Assembly (NCBI GenBank): GCA_049799955.1
Contig: JBARIW010000135.1
Span: 62,001-126,000, forward strand
Source: JBGTFE01 sp049799955
Lineage (GTDB): Bacteria; Acidobacteriota; Blastocatellia; Pyrinomonadales; Pyrinomonadaceae
Length of the DNA: 64,000 bases
Direction of reading: 5' to 3'
In this document: in pieces, positions 51,717 through 59,943 of the stretch
How the letters are laid out: each line of letters opens with the position of its first letter
How positions within the stretch are numbered: the stretch's first letter is position 1
The notes under the pieces: model-generated
The model's input: only the letters and a program-made list of their open reading frames with translations
Database searches by the model: none
Told to the model about the DNA's origin: nothing
Translations under genes and position numbers: made by a program

Positions 51717-53357
51717 TTAGTGACGATTCCAGTTATTGACCGGATAATCGCCGTTCTGTCCGAATGTAAAGAATTGGACGGAACCGCTGACCGTATCGCG
51801 CCAGACGTAGAAGCTTCCGCCCGGACTTGCGCTCGCTCGCCACACTCCGACATCGGTTTTACCGTCGCCGTTGTAATCGCCCTGCGCTACAAAGTCCGTC
51901 CCCGACGCGCCGAACGTGATGTAATTAATCGAGCTGTTGCTGCTCGCCAGATATATCCATTGCCATTGTCCGCCGACGCTTCTGGCAACCGCAAAATCGG
52001 TTTTGCCGTCGCCGTCGTAATCTCCCGGAACGACGTTGTCCGTCGGTGTTCCGAAAACGGTTATGGTTGCCGAGCCGTTGCTGTTGCGACGCCAGAAAGC
52101 AGCCTGACCGCCGCCGTTGTTGCGCTGGATGACGAAATCATTCTTGCCGTCGCCGTCATAATCGCCCGGCGCTTCAAAGTCGCCGTTTTGTCCCCACGGA
52201 ATAGTCGTAACGGTGGCGGGCGTCAGCGAGCCGCGATAATACCATGTGCTCTGGTCGCCCGGATTCGCTCCCGAACGATAAACCGCCGTATCGGCTTTTC
52301 CGTCGCCGTCATAATCGCCGACTACTTTCGGAGTATCGCCGGTTTGTCCGAATTGGTCGATTCGCGCCGTCATCGTCTGGCTTTGCAGAATATAGAATGT
52401 GCCTGTGCCTGACCGCCAGACGGTAATATCATCCTTAGCGTCGCCGTCAAAATCTTCCAGAAGGAAAAATCCGTCGTTTGCCAAGCCCCAATCGAGCGCG
52501 ACAGTCGGGTCGGCTGTTCCGCTGGTGTTATAAAACCATCGAATTTGTCCCGAAGTACCGCCGCCGACGTTTCTGACAACGGTATAATCGCTTCTGCCGT
52601 CGCCGTTTAGGTCGTTCGCCGCGTCTGTCGTCGGAGCTACGCTGCACGGTGCTGCCGTAGTAGCCGAGTTGCGCGGAACGGGCGCGGTTATAATGTCAAA
52701 ATCAGCATTGTTATTGTCGGTGTCCTGACATCCGTTTGATTTGCGAACGTTTCCCTGAGTAGAAGTCAAAGAACCGCCGCCGTTTGTCGCCGCGCCGCCT
52801 TCGGCATTGTTTGACGTTCCCCAAGCGACAACGTCGATAATCTGAGCATTAGGCAATGCACAGGGCGTTGCCACCGCGCCGCAGCTATTCTGCGCTAATC
52901 CGTTCACCAAAGCCACTTTGCCGTTGGTTCCCGACATACTTAAGTTTGTCGTTGTCGCATCGGGCGCGACAGGCAATGGCGGCGGACCGACACCGGCTGT
53001 GGAGGTTTGAACCAGATAATATTGACCGGGCTGGAGAGTTACGCCCGTCGGCAAGGCGAAAGCATTTGTCGTCATACTGGCAAATTGACCGGTCGCCGAG
53101 CCGTAATACAAAGACAATCCATTGAGCGATTGCGGACTGGCGGAAATATTTTTCAGCTCGACGTAATCAAAACTATAAGTTCCCGTCGTGCCGCCGCCGC
53201 CGCCGTAAGCCTGGCTGATAACAAGCGTGGTCGAAGCCAGCGCTCTTGAAATATCTGAATTTTTATCCTTTTTATCTGCGGATACGGAATTGGTAAAATT
53301 CATACCCAGAAATAGCGCTAAGACAAACAAAACGCTTAGAGTAAATCTTTTATACAT
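51717..53357 (-). CDS. Secreted LTD + FG-GAP/VCBS repeat protein
   Basis: 546 residues from ATG 53357 (TGAGGAGAA site); the frame to 53375 begins with TTG inside that site. A signal peptide (YKRFTLSVLFVLALFLGMNF) is followed by a lamin-tail domain (VISQAYGGGGGTTGTYSFDYVELKN), a cysteine-containing linker with VPRNSATTAAPC, and six FG-GAP units with the calcium-type loop DxDGDGKxD (DLNGDGRSDY, DFDGDAKDDI, DYDGDGKADT, DYDGDGKNDF, DYDGDGKTDF, DYNGDGKTDV). It should be a surface or secreted binding protein with a beta-propeller. No enzyme domain is seen. The LTD module is a paralogue of that in the nuclease at 25183. Confidence 0.9.
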   Translation of the reverse strand: MYKRFTLSVLFVLALFLGMNFTNSVSADKKDKNSDISRALASTTLVISQAYGGGGGTTGTYSFDYVELKNISASPQSLNGLSLYYGSATGQFASMTTNAFALPTGVTLQPGQYYLVQTSTAGVGPPPLPVAPDATTTNLSMSGTNGKVALVNGLAQNSCGAVATPCALPNAQIIDVVAWGTSNNAEGGAATNGGGSLTSTQGNVRKSNGCQDTDNNNADFDIITAPVPRNSATTAAPCSVAPTTDAANDLNGDGRSDYTVVRNVGGGTSGQIRWFYNTSGTADPTVALDWGLANDGFFLLEDFDGDAKDDITVWRSGTGTFYILQSQTMTARIDQFGQTGDTPKVVGDYDGDGKADTAVYRSGANPGDQSTWYYRGSLTPATVTTIPWGQNGDFEAPGDYDGDGKNDFVIQRNNGGGQAAFWRRNSNGSATITVFGTPTDNVVPGDYDGDGKTDFAVARSVGGQWQWIYLASSNSSINYITFGASGTDFVAQGDYNGDGKTDVGVWRASASPGGSFYVWRDTVSGSVQFFTFGQNGDYPVNNWNRH

Positions 53358-53619
53358 TAGTTTCTCCTCATTCAAAAAAATCTATTATTTGTCGCATACT
53401 GAACGCAATAATAGTTCAGCGATAAATGCTATATATAGGGGATATGCAATTGATTCGTTCGACTGAAATTGATTTTAGCAGATATTGCCCGCAAAACAAT
53501 ATTAAATTAGCGTGAAATCTGATTTTAATGACGAGTTTTTTCTAAACAAGTGCAATTTAGATAAAAAAACTGCTACAATTTTTTTGAAAATAGCGAAAAT
53601 CAAAGAGAGGTTTTTTGTA

Positions 53620-54720
53620 ATGCGAGTCCGAATGTTTTTCTGTTTGGTAATTTTCAGTTTTGGATTTTCATTAAATTTCTACGCTCAGGACAAGGACGAC
53701 GATGTTCTGCGAATCGACACGCAGCTTGTTGATGTGCCGTTTGTCGTTACGGACAAAACCGGCAAGCCTCTGCTGAATCTGAAACAAAGCAATTTCATCG
53801 TTTACGAAGACGGCAAAAAGCAGGAAATCACCGATTTTGCCGCCGCCGCCGCGCCTTTTGAAGTCGCGCTGCTGCTCGATACTTCAGGCTCGACGCGCTC
53901 GGATTTGGCTTTGATTCAACGCGCCGCCGAAAATTTTATCGCCTCGCTTCGCCCTGGCGACAGGGTTTCGATTATCGCCTTCGAAAGCAAAATCGACGGC
54001 AGCAAATCAATTGCCGCGAGCCAAATTTTGAGCAATCTGACCGCCGACCGGAATAAATTAAAAGACGTTCTGGCGCGAGTTAAAACCAGCAACGGGACGC
54101 CTTACTACGACGCTCTGCTGAAAATAATCGAAAAGGTTTTCGATGAAAAACCGAAAGACGAATTTCGCGGTCGGCGCGCGCTTGTCGCCTTAACCGACGG
54201 CGTCGATTCGACGAGCCTCTCGGATTTTGAAGAAGCGCGCGAGAAAGTAACGCAAGCCGGAATCGTTTCGTATTTTATACAGGTCGATACGCGCGAGTTT
54301 TTCGAAGAAAACCTGCTCGGCGACTGCTCGCAGGCGATGCGTTTTTCGATGGCGCAAATTCGTCGCTATTACCGCACGTTTTATCCGAAATCGAACATCG
54401 AAAAAGTTTCCGGCTTCTGCCAGCTCGGCGATTTCGAACGTCTCGACATCAGCAAAAAATTATACGAGCTGGCTGATGAAGAAATGCAGTATCTCGCCAA
54501 AAATTCGGGCGGCAAGGTTTTTCCGGTCGAAGATTTGAGCGAAGCGCGAACCGCTTTTAAGAGCGTCGCCGACGAAATCGGCACGAAATACAGTCTCGGC
54601 TATTATCCGTCGAACGACAAACGCGACGGCAGCTATCGAAAAATAAAAATCGAGCTGAAAGGCGTTCCCGCCGGAGCGCAAATAAGAGCGCGCGAAGGCT
54701 ACACCGCGCCGGCGAATTAA
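53620..54720 (+). CDS. Exported VWA-domain protein (acidobacterial VWFA-related type)
   Basis: 366 residues from ATG 53620 (AGAGAGG upstream), with a signal peptide (MRVRMFFCLVIFSFGFSLNFYAQ). The leader VDVPFVVTDKTGKPLLNLKQSNFIVYEDGKKQEITDF is typical of the acidobacterial VWFA-related family. The VWA domain has the MIDAS motif D87TSGS91, and later ALVALTDGVDST. The C-terminus ends YSLGYYPSNDKRDGSYRKIKIELKGVPAGAQIRAREGY, again typical. Members are plentiful in acidobacteria and of unknown role, probably binding proteins in the periplasm or at the surface. The longer frame from 53512 lacks a signal peptide at its start. Confidence 0.9.
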   Translation: MRVRMFFCLVIFSFGFSLNFYAQDKDDDVLRIDTQLVDVPFVVTDKTGKPLLNLKQSNFIVYEDGKKQEITDFAAAAAPFEVALLLDTSGSTRSDLALIQRAAENFIASLRPGDRVSIIAFESKIDGSKSIAASQILSNLTADRNKLKDVLARVKTSNGTPYYDALLKIIEKVFDEKPKDEFRGRRALVALTDGVDSTSLSDFEEAREKVTQAGIVSYFIQVDTREFFEENLLGDCSQAMRFSMAQIRRYYRTFYPKSNIEKVSGFCQLGDFERLDISKKLYELADEEMQYLAKNSGGKVFPVEDLSEARTAFKSVADEIGTKYSLGYYPSNDKRDGSYRKIKIELKGVPAGAQIRAREGYTAPAN

Positions 54721-54729
54721 GAGAAATCA

Positions 54730-54798
54730 GCCACGAATTACACGAATAACACAAATAAAAAGTGTTTTCTAATTCGTGTTATTCGTGTAATTCGTGGC
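54730..54798. repeat. Perfect 23-bp inverted repeat (GCCACGAATTACACGAATAAC)
   Basis: Arms 54730-54752 and 54776-54798 are exact inverted copies, with ACACGAATTACACGAATAAC-type words, and a 23-nt loop. It lies between the VWA gene and deoB and codes for a false N-terminus of deoB. Confidence 0.8.
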
Positions 54799-54809
54799 AA
54801 AATTTTCTT

Positions 54810-55985
54810 ATGAACTCGAAATTTAATCGAATCGTTTTAATGGTTTTGGACAGCGCCGGAATAGGCGAAATGCCCGACGCGGAAAGCTGGGGCGACAAGG
54901 GCGCGGACACTCTGGGAAATATTTTGAAATCGCGCAAGGTTAATCTGCCGAACCTGCAAAAATTAGGTCTGGCAAATATTCGTCTTTTACAGGATTTGCC
55001 CGCGATAGAAAATCCAATCGGAAGCTTCGGCAAATGCGCTTTGAAATCAAACGGCAAGGACACGACGACCGGGCACTGGGAAATGGCTGGCATCGTTCTT
55101 GAAAAGGCTTTTCCGACTTTTCCACAGGGTTTTCCACAGAGGATAATTGACGAATTCACAGCAAAAACGGGCGTTCCGGGCGTTTTGGCAAATGTTCCCG
55201 CATCGGGCACGGAAATCATCAAACAATACGGCGAGGAACACATCAAAACCGGCAAACCGATTGTTTACACATCCGCCGATTCGGTTTTTCAAATCGCCGC
55301 GCACGAAGAAATAATCCCGGTTGAAAGGCTTTACGAAATCTGCCGCACGGCAAGAGAAATTCTCGATGGTCAGGACAAAGTCGGGCGCGTCATCGCTCGT
55401 CCTTTTCTCGGCACAAACGCCGGAGATTTTAAGCGCACCGAGAACCGCCACGATTACGCCGTTCCGCCGCCGGAAGACAATCTTTTGCCCCTGATGAAAA
55501 ATAACAATCTGGATGTCGTCTGCATCGGCAAAATCGCTTCGATTTACGATTCGATGGGCGTAACCGTTGATTTGACCGCGAAAAACAACGACCAGTCGAT
55601 TGACCAGACAATTAATGCCTTAAACGCCGATTCGAAAGGCTTGATTTTTACGAATCTCGTCGATTTCGATATGCTCTACGGGCATCGCCGCGATACCGAA
55701 GGCTATGCGAAGGCGCTCGAACATTTCGACACGCGCCTGCCCGAAATTCTCGACGCAATGCGCGCAGACGATTTGTTTATCATCACCGCCGACCACGGCA
55801 ACGACCCGACCAAAGAAGGCTCAGACCACACCCGCGAATACGCGCCGCTTCTGGTTTACGGCAAATCCGCGCGGCAAAATGTCAATCTCGGCACGCGCGA
55901 ATCTCTAGCCGACATCGGGCAGACGATTGCCGGCAATTTTAATCTAAAATTGAAAGACGGCGAGAGTTTTTTGAGCGAGATTTAA
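54810..55985 (+). CDS. deoB: Phosphopentomutase
   Basis: 391 residues from ATG 54810. It interconverts ribose/deoxyribose 1- and 5-phosphates in nucleoside salvage. The metal site is D14 in VLMVLDSAGIGEMPDA, with FDMLYGHRRDTEGYAKALEHFD, LFIITADHGNDPTKEGSDHTREYAPLLVY; family motif KGKDTTTGHWEMAGI appears as NGKDTTTGHWEMAG. Length is normal. The frame from 54762 is coded by the inverted repeat and is not used. No ribosome site is visible, as in several other genes here that follow repeat arrays. Confidence 0.96.
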   Translation: MNSKFNRIVLMVLDSAGIGEMPDAESWGDKGADTLGNILKSRKVNLPNLQKLGLANIRLLQDLPAIENPIGSFGKCALKSNGKDTTTGHWEMAGIVLEKAFPTFPQGFPQRIIDEFTAKTGVPGVLANVPASGTEIIKQYGEEHIKTGKPIVYTSADSVFQIAAHEEIIPVERLYEICRTAREILDGQDKVGRVIARPFLGTNAGDFKRTENRHDYAVPPPEDNLLPLMKNNNLDVVCIGKIASIYDSMGVTVDLTAKNNDQSIDQTINALNADSKGLIFTNLVDFDMLYGHRRDTEGYAKALEHFDTRLPEILDAMRADDLFIITADHGNDPTKEGSDHTREYAPLLVYGKSARQNVNLGTRESLADIGQTIAGNFNLKLKDGESFLSEI

Positions 55986-56009
55986 TAAAAAAAATTTCCT
56001 GCAAAATAA

Positions 56010-56058
56010 AAAATACGGAAAATACTGAATGTTATTAATCAGTATTTTCCGTATTTTT
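56010..56058. terminator. Perfect 19-bp hairpin between deoB and a convergent lipoprotein gene
   Basis: AAAATACGGAAAATACTGA pairs with its complement at 56039-56057 across a 10-nt loop (ATGTTATTAA), with T-runs beyond. It should end transcription on both strands. Confidence 0.7.
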
Positions 56059-56080
56059 CGACTTCCGTTTGAGTCAAAAA

Positions 56081-56317
56081 TTAATTTTTCTGCTTTGCCT
56101 CAACCTTCACCGTTTCTTCTTTGGTTTCGGATTTGATGACATCCTTGCTCACACGCTTCAACGGTTTATAAGGCGTCGCCGTTGGAGGCGGTTTGATATT
56201 CGTAGCTGTGCTTTGCGTCTGTTGAGCCGTTGTTTTACCGGAACTGCACGCCGAGCCGAAAGCGGCGAAAGCCAGTATAAACAAACCGATAAACATCTTA
56301 AATCGCTGCGTTTTCAT
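56081..56317 (-). CDS. Small lipoprotein
   Basis: 78 residues. A signal peptide with lipobox (MKTQRFKMFIGLFILAFAAFGSAC) gives a mature protein of about 55 residues, Q/T/P-rich at first (TTAQQTQSTATNIKPPPTATP) and then lysine/glutamate-rich (SETKEETVKVEAKQKN). It has a GGAGAA site. It is probably disordered and membrane-anchored. Function unknown. Confidence 0.75.
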   Translation of the reverse strand: MKTQRFKMFIGLFILAFAAFGSACSSGKTTAQQTQSTATNIKPPPTATPYKPLKRVSKDVIKSETKEETVKVEAKQKN

Positions 56318-56550
56318 AAAAAATTCTCCGTTGCTAGTTTATAGAACGGAGAAATAAAAAAAATTGCGTTAATAATTTAAAATGCTTGTAAAGAATGCGG
56401 AAAAGCTATTGTTCCGGCAATCGTTATTTTCTTGACTTGCCCTGCGAAAGAGGGTAAAAATGATGCAGTCTTTTTAATCATTTAATTTCTCTTGATGAGA
56501 GTATCGTTTCCTAAATTATTTTCTAAAAGTAAAGAAGGAGTTTCATAATT

Positions 56551-57624
56551 ATGGATTTTGTCGAACAACTTCAAGCATTATCAATTAAAACTGAAAAACT
56601 TTGCAGTCTCTTACAAACTGAAGAGGCAACTAAAAACGCTCTTGTAATGCCCTTTATCAATGCTCTTGGTTATGACATCTTTGACCCGACCGAAGTTATA
56701 CCGGAGTTTGTTGCCGATGTCGGTATCAAGAAAGGTGAAAAAGTAGATTATGCCATTAAAAAAGATGACAAAATCATTATGCTTTTTGAGTGCAAGCACT
56801 GCGGGGGTGATTTAAGTATCAAACATGCTTCGCAGTTATTCCGCTATTTTGCCGTTACTGATGCCAAAATTGCGGTTTTAACCAATGGGCTTGTTTATCG
56901 TTTCTTTACTGACCTTGAAGCGCCAAATAAGATGGATGAAAAGCCTTTTCTTGAAGTAAACATGTCTGAATTGGACGACGTTTCTATCAATGAGCTAAAG
57001 AAACTCTCCAAACAAAACTTTAATATTAACGACATAGTGGCTTCGGCAGGTGAGCTAAAATATACCCGTCAAATTAAAAAATTGATTAATGAACAAATCG
57101 AAAAGCCTTCTGATGAGTTTGTAAAACTCTTTGCTTCGAAAGTCTATGACGGTATTCTAACACCGGCAAAGCGAGCGCAATTTTTTGATTTAACCAAACG
57201 CAGCTTTAAACAACTTATCAATGAAAGAATCAATGACCGTCTGAAAGCAGTGATGTCCGGCAATGCGGATTTGTCCGAGCAAGAAACGGAACAAGCAGCA
57301 GGCAACGAAAACTTAATTGAAACGACTGCCGACGAATTGGAAGGTTTTTATATTGTGAAATCTTTATTGCGCGACATTGTTGACCCTAATCGAATAATTC
57401 ATCGAGACACGCAAAGCTATATGGGCATTTTGCTTGACAATAACAACCGCAAACCGCTTGCACGTTTGCATTTTAATCGTACACAAAAATATCTCGGAAT
57501 TTTTGACGAAAATCGACAGGAAGAAAGAGTTCCGGTTCAAAATCTTGATGAAATTTACCAACACGCTGAAAAAATGCGTCGTGTTTTTGCTTTCTATGAA
57601 AGCGAAAATGATTCAAAGGAATAA
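56551..57624 (+). CDS. Stand-alone HsdR-N-like (type I/IV) restriction endonuclease
   Basis: 357 residues. The N-terminus resembles HsdR: EEATKNALVMPFINALGYDIFDPTEVIPEFVADVG. The PD-(D/E)XK site is D66 (KVDYAI) and E80-x-K82 (LFECKHCGG), with QLFRYFAVTDAKIAVLTNG closing the fold. The rest is helical with a C-terminal strand unit (KPLARLHFNRTQKYLGIFDENRQEERV). No methylase, specificity or helicase gene adjoins it. Such lone enzymes are thought to be type IV-like defence nucleases or repurposed. AT-rich base use suggests transfer. Start ATG has AAGGAG upstream. Confidence 0.85.
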   Translation: MDFVEQLQALSIKTEKLCSLLQTEEATKNALVMPFINALGYDIFDPTEVIPEFVADVGIKKGEKVDYAIKKDDKIIMLFECKHCGGDLSIKHASQLFRYFAVTDAKIAVLTNGLVYRFFTDLEAPNKMDEKPFLEVNMSELDDVSINELKKLSKQNFNINDIVASAGELKYTRQIKKLINEQIEKPSDEFVKLFASKVYDGILTPAKRAQFFDLTKRSFKQLINERINDRLKAVMSGNADLSEQETEQAAGNENLIETTADELEGFYIVKSLLRDIVDPNRIIHRDTQSYMGILLDNNNRKPLARLHFNRTQKYLGIFDENRQEERVPVQNLDEIYQHAEKMRRVFAFYESENDSKE

Positions 57625-57659
57625 AAATAAGATTTACGTTCAAAAAAGCTTTTTTTACT

Positions 57660-57693
57660 TGAGAAATAGAAAAGAGGCGCTCAAAAACGCCCC
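57660..57693 (-). terminator. Candidate terminator of the 17-codon minus-strand gene
   Basis: Stem GGGGCG / CGCCTC (one mismatch) with TTTTTGAG loop on the minus strand, followed by TTTTCTATTTCTC. It is also 50 nt downstream of the nuclease stop on the plus strand. Confidence 0.45.
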
Positions 57694-57725
57694 TTTCCGG
57701 TTATTTTATTTAATTTCAGACGGGA

Positions 57726-57779
57726 TTAGGTGCTCTCACCCGTTTCCGCCGGAAATTTTGGTTGTTTATTTATATTCAT
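57726..57779 (-). CDS. Candidate 17-residue peptide with its own promoter
   Basis: ATG 57779 is preceded by GGGGGTGG (57786-57793), a strong ribosome site at 6 nt. It codes for MNINKQPKFPAETGEST and stops at 57726. The downstream 33 nt holds a small GC stem (CGGGTGAGAG / CACCTAATCCCG type) and then a terminator. Too short for normal gene-finding. It could be a small peptide, an RNA leader, or an antisense RNA against the end of the nuclease transcript. Confidence 0.4.
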   Translation of the reverse strand: MNINKQPKFPAETGEST

Positions 57780-57803
57780 AAATTACCACCCCCAGTAATT
57801 GAG

Positions 57804-57831
57804 ATTATAATGCGCTTTTCGAAAATAGCAA
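57804..57831 (-). promoter_or_regulatory. Strong sigma-70-type promoter for the 17-codon gene
   Basis: On the minus strand TTGCTA (57826-57831) and TATAAT (57804-57809) are 16 bp apart. The expected start is near 57797, only a few bases before the ribosome site. Confidence 0.5.
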
Positions 57832-57854
57832 GCTTTTTTTCAGCCTCTCTAAAT

Positions 57855-58280
57855 CTATTTCGGTTTCTTCAATGTATAGAAAACTTCACCCGTTTTTCCT
57901 ATTTCGCCGCGCTTCCAGCCTAAACTTTCATAGAACCCGTCGGCGCGCGTGTTCACTGCCGTAGTTAAATGAATAACGTCCGCGCCCGTATCGAACAGCC
58001 AATCGGTCGCCAGTTTGAGAAGGCGTTTGCCAATGCCGCGCGCTTCGAATCTTTCATCTACAAACAGCGCCCAGATTGAAGCGTCTTCGGAAGACGCAAC
58101 GGAAAAACCGGCTGTCTCGCCGTCGATTTCGCAAAGCCAGCCGCGTCCGCATCCGGTTAAGTAATTTTCATACATTTCATAGGTGATGCGGGTCGGGTCG
58201 GACAGAGCATTCTCTTTAACGGATAATCGTAATACGGACAGAGCCGGAATATCTTTTATATAAGCCTCTCGAAAAATCAT
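57855..58280 (-). CDS. GNAT-family N-acetyltransferase
   Basis: 141 residues. The acetyl-CoA-binding motif A is WALFVDERFEARGIGKRLLKLATDWL, with the R/Q-x-x-G-x-G/A pattern ARGIGK, and motif B is TRADGFYESLGWKRGE. The N-terminus MIFREAYIKDIPALSVLRLSV is the usual first strand and helix. It transfers an acetyl group to an amine of unknown identity. It ends 17 nt before the decarboxylase gene's upstream neighbour start and lies on the same strand 17 nt downstream of it, so the two may be one unit. Confidence 0.88.
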   Translation of the reverse strand: MIFREAYIKDIPALSVLRLSVKENALSDPTRITYEMYENYLTGCGRGWLCEIDGETAGFSVASSEDASIWALFVDERFEARGIGKRLLKLATDWLFDTGADVIHLTTAVNTRADGFYESLGWKRGEIGKTGEVFYTLKKPK

Positions 58281-58297
58281 CGAATCGATTATTTTAC

Positions 58298-59737
58298 CTA
58301 CCCCGGATTTTCATTCAGCAGATTCCAGACTTTCTGCAAATGCCTTTCTTCGACCCGGATGCTTCCGACCGAAAGACGCAGCGTAAATTTGCCGCCGAGC
58401 TTTGTGTGCGAAAGATAAGCTTCGCCCGAAGCGTTGATGTCGTTCATCAGCTTTTCGTTCAGTTTTTCGAGTTCTTCTTCCGTTTTACCTTCGGGCGCGG
58501 CGCGGAAACAAACCAGAGCGAATGGAACGGGCGCGAGCATTTCGAAGTTTTCGGATTGTTCGACCCACGACGCGAAAAGGCGCGCAAGGCGGCAATGCTC
58601 GCGGATTCTTTCAATCAATCCGTCGCGTCCGAAATAGCGCATCACAAACCATAATTTAAGCGAGCGGAAACGCCGACCGAGCTGGATGCCGTAATCCATC
58701 TGGTTATTGACCGTCTCGTTTGTTTTCAGATATTCCGGCACGAGCGCGAAAGTTTTTTTGAGCAAATCCAAATCTTTGACAAACAAAACCGACAAATCGA
58801 ACGGCGTGAACAGCCATTTGTGCGGATTTGTAACAATCGAATCAGCGCGTTCCAAACCTTTGAAATATTTTTGAAATTCGGGAACAATCGCCGTCGCGCC
58901 CGCATACGCCGTATCGACGTGAAGCCAGAGGTTATTTTTCTCGCAAATATCCGCAACCGCCGAGACATCATCGACGCTTGAGCTTGAAGTCGTGCCGATG
59001 GTCGGGACGACACAGAACGGCAGATAGCCGTTTGCTTTGTCTTCTTCAATCGCTTCGGCAAGTTTTTCGGGAATCATTTCAAACCGTTCATTGACCGGAA
59101 TTTTTCGCAGACACCTTTGTCCGAGTCCGAGCATAATGACGGCTTTATCAATCGATGAATGAACGTGTTCCGACGAGTAAACTCTCAGAAGCGGCAAATC
59201 TGCGCGCCCGCTCATTCCGTCTTCGCGGATTCGCAAATTTAGTTTCTCGCGGGCGACGGCAATCGCGTGAAGCGTCGAAACCGAAGCCGTGTCGTAGATA
59301 ATTCCGTGAAAATCTTCCGGCAGATTCATCATTTGCCGAAGCCAGTCGAGCACGACTTCTTCGAGTTCGGTCGAAGCGGGCGAAGTTCGCCAGAGCATCG
59401 CTTTCATATCGAAAGCGGCGGCGAGCATCTCGCCGAAAACGCCGACCGAGCTTGTCGAAGTCGAAAAAAGCCCGTGAAAATTCGGATGATTCCAGTGCGT
59501 TACGGCGGGCAGAATCAATCTGTCAACGTCTTTTAAAACTTCCGAAAAATCTTCGCCGCTTTCGGGCGCAGACTCGGGCAGAGCGTTTTTCAGCTCGTCG
59601 GGAGCGTTTTGCGAGAGAACCGGAAACGTTTCGATGTTTTCGAAATAGCCCGCAATCCAATCGACGATTTCGTGTCCGAAGCGGCGAAAATCCTCCGCGC
59701 TCATGTCGCCTAAATTTTTAGTTTCGTCTGTTTTCAT
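58298..59737 (-). CDS. PLP-dependent aromatic amino-acid decarboxylase family
   Basis: 479 residues from ATG 59737 (ATG 59764 would add nine). Group II decarboxylase features: HWNHPNFHGLFSTSTSSVGVFGEMLAAAF, LLRVYSSEHVHSSIDKA, VVPTIGTTSSSSVDDV, WLHVDTAYAG (PLP-nitrogen Asp), and the Schiff-base lysine K307 in TNPHKWLFTPFDLS. It should turn an aromatic amino acid (Tyr, Trp, DOPA or Phe) into its amine. GNAT follows 17 nt later, so acetylation of the amine is a possible next step. The C-terminus is standard for the family. Confidence 0.9.
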   Translation of the reverse strand: MKTDETKNLGDMSAEDFRRFGHEIVDWIAGYFENIETFPVLSQNAPDELKNALPESAPESGEDFSEVLKDVDRLILPAVTHWNHPNFHGLFSTSTSSVGVFGEMLAAAFDMKAMLWRTSPASTELEEVVLDWLRQMMNLPEDFHGIIYDTASVSTLHAIAVAREKLNLRIREDGMSGRADLPLLRVYSSEHVHSSIDKAVIMLGLGQRCLRKIPVNERFEMIPEKLAEAIEEDKANGYLPFCVVPTIGTTSSSSVDDVSAVADICEKNNLWLHVDTAYAGATAIVPEFQKYFKGLERADSIVTNPHKWLFTPFDLSVLFVKDLDLLKKTFALVPEYLKTNETVNNQMDYGIQLGRRFRSLKLWFVMRYFGRDGLIERIREHCRLARLFASWVEQSENFEMLAPVPFALVCFRAAPEGKTEEELEKLNEKLMNDINASGEAYLSHTKLGGKFTLRLSVGSIRVEERHLQKVWNLLNENPG

Positions 59738-59779
59738 AGAAAAATTTGTTTTGTTTGCACACATTCTAAACCAAAGCCA

Positions 59780-59808
59780 TTCGACATACTATCCGAAAAA
59801 GGTATAAT
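59780..59808 (+). promoter_or_regulatory. Candidate promoter for the liv operon
   Basis: TTCGAC (59780-59785) and TATAAT (59803-59808) with 17-bp spacing. The leader to the first ATG is about 130 nt, and ends in GAGAGG. No riboswitch fold recognised. Confidence 0.5.
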
Positions 59809-59943
59809 TCGTGTTTGTATATATATTTCGCAAAATTATAAAATGCTTTGCAAAGATAACTTTTCCCGCAGTTCGGCGTAATATGACCGGCGGAGCATAA
59901 CGAATCAAAAAACTTAAGTAAAATTTTATCTGAGAGGTAAATT

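Noticed and set aside
57434..57781. 115-codon frame overlapping the nuclease 3' end
   Set aside because: Out of frame with the nuclease gene, no ribosome site, and it runs across the minus-strand 17-codon unit.
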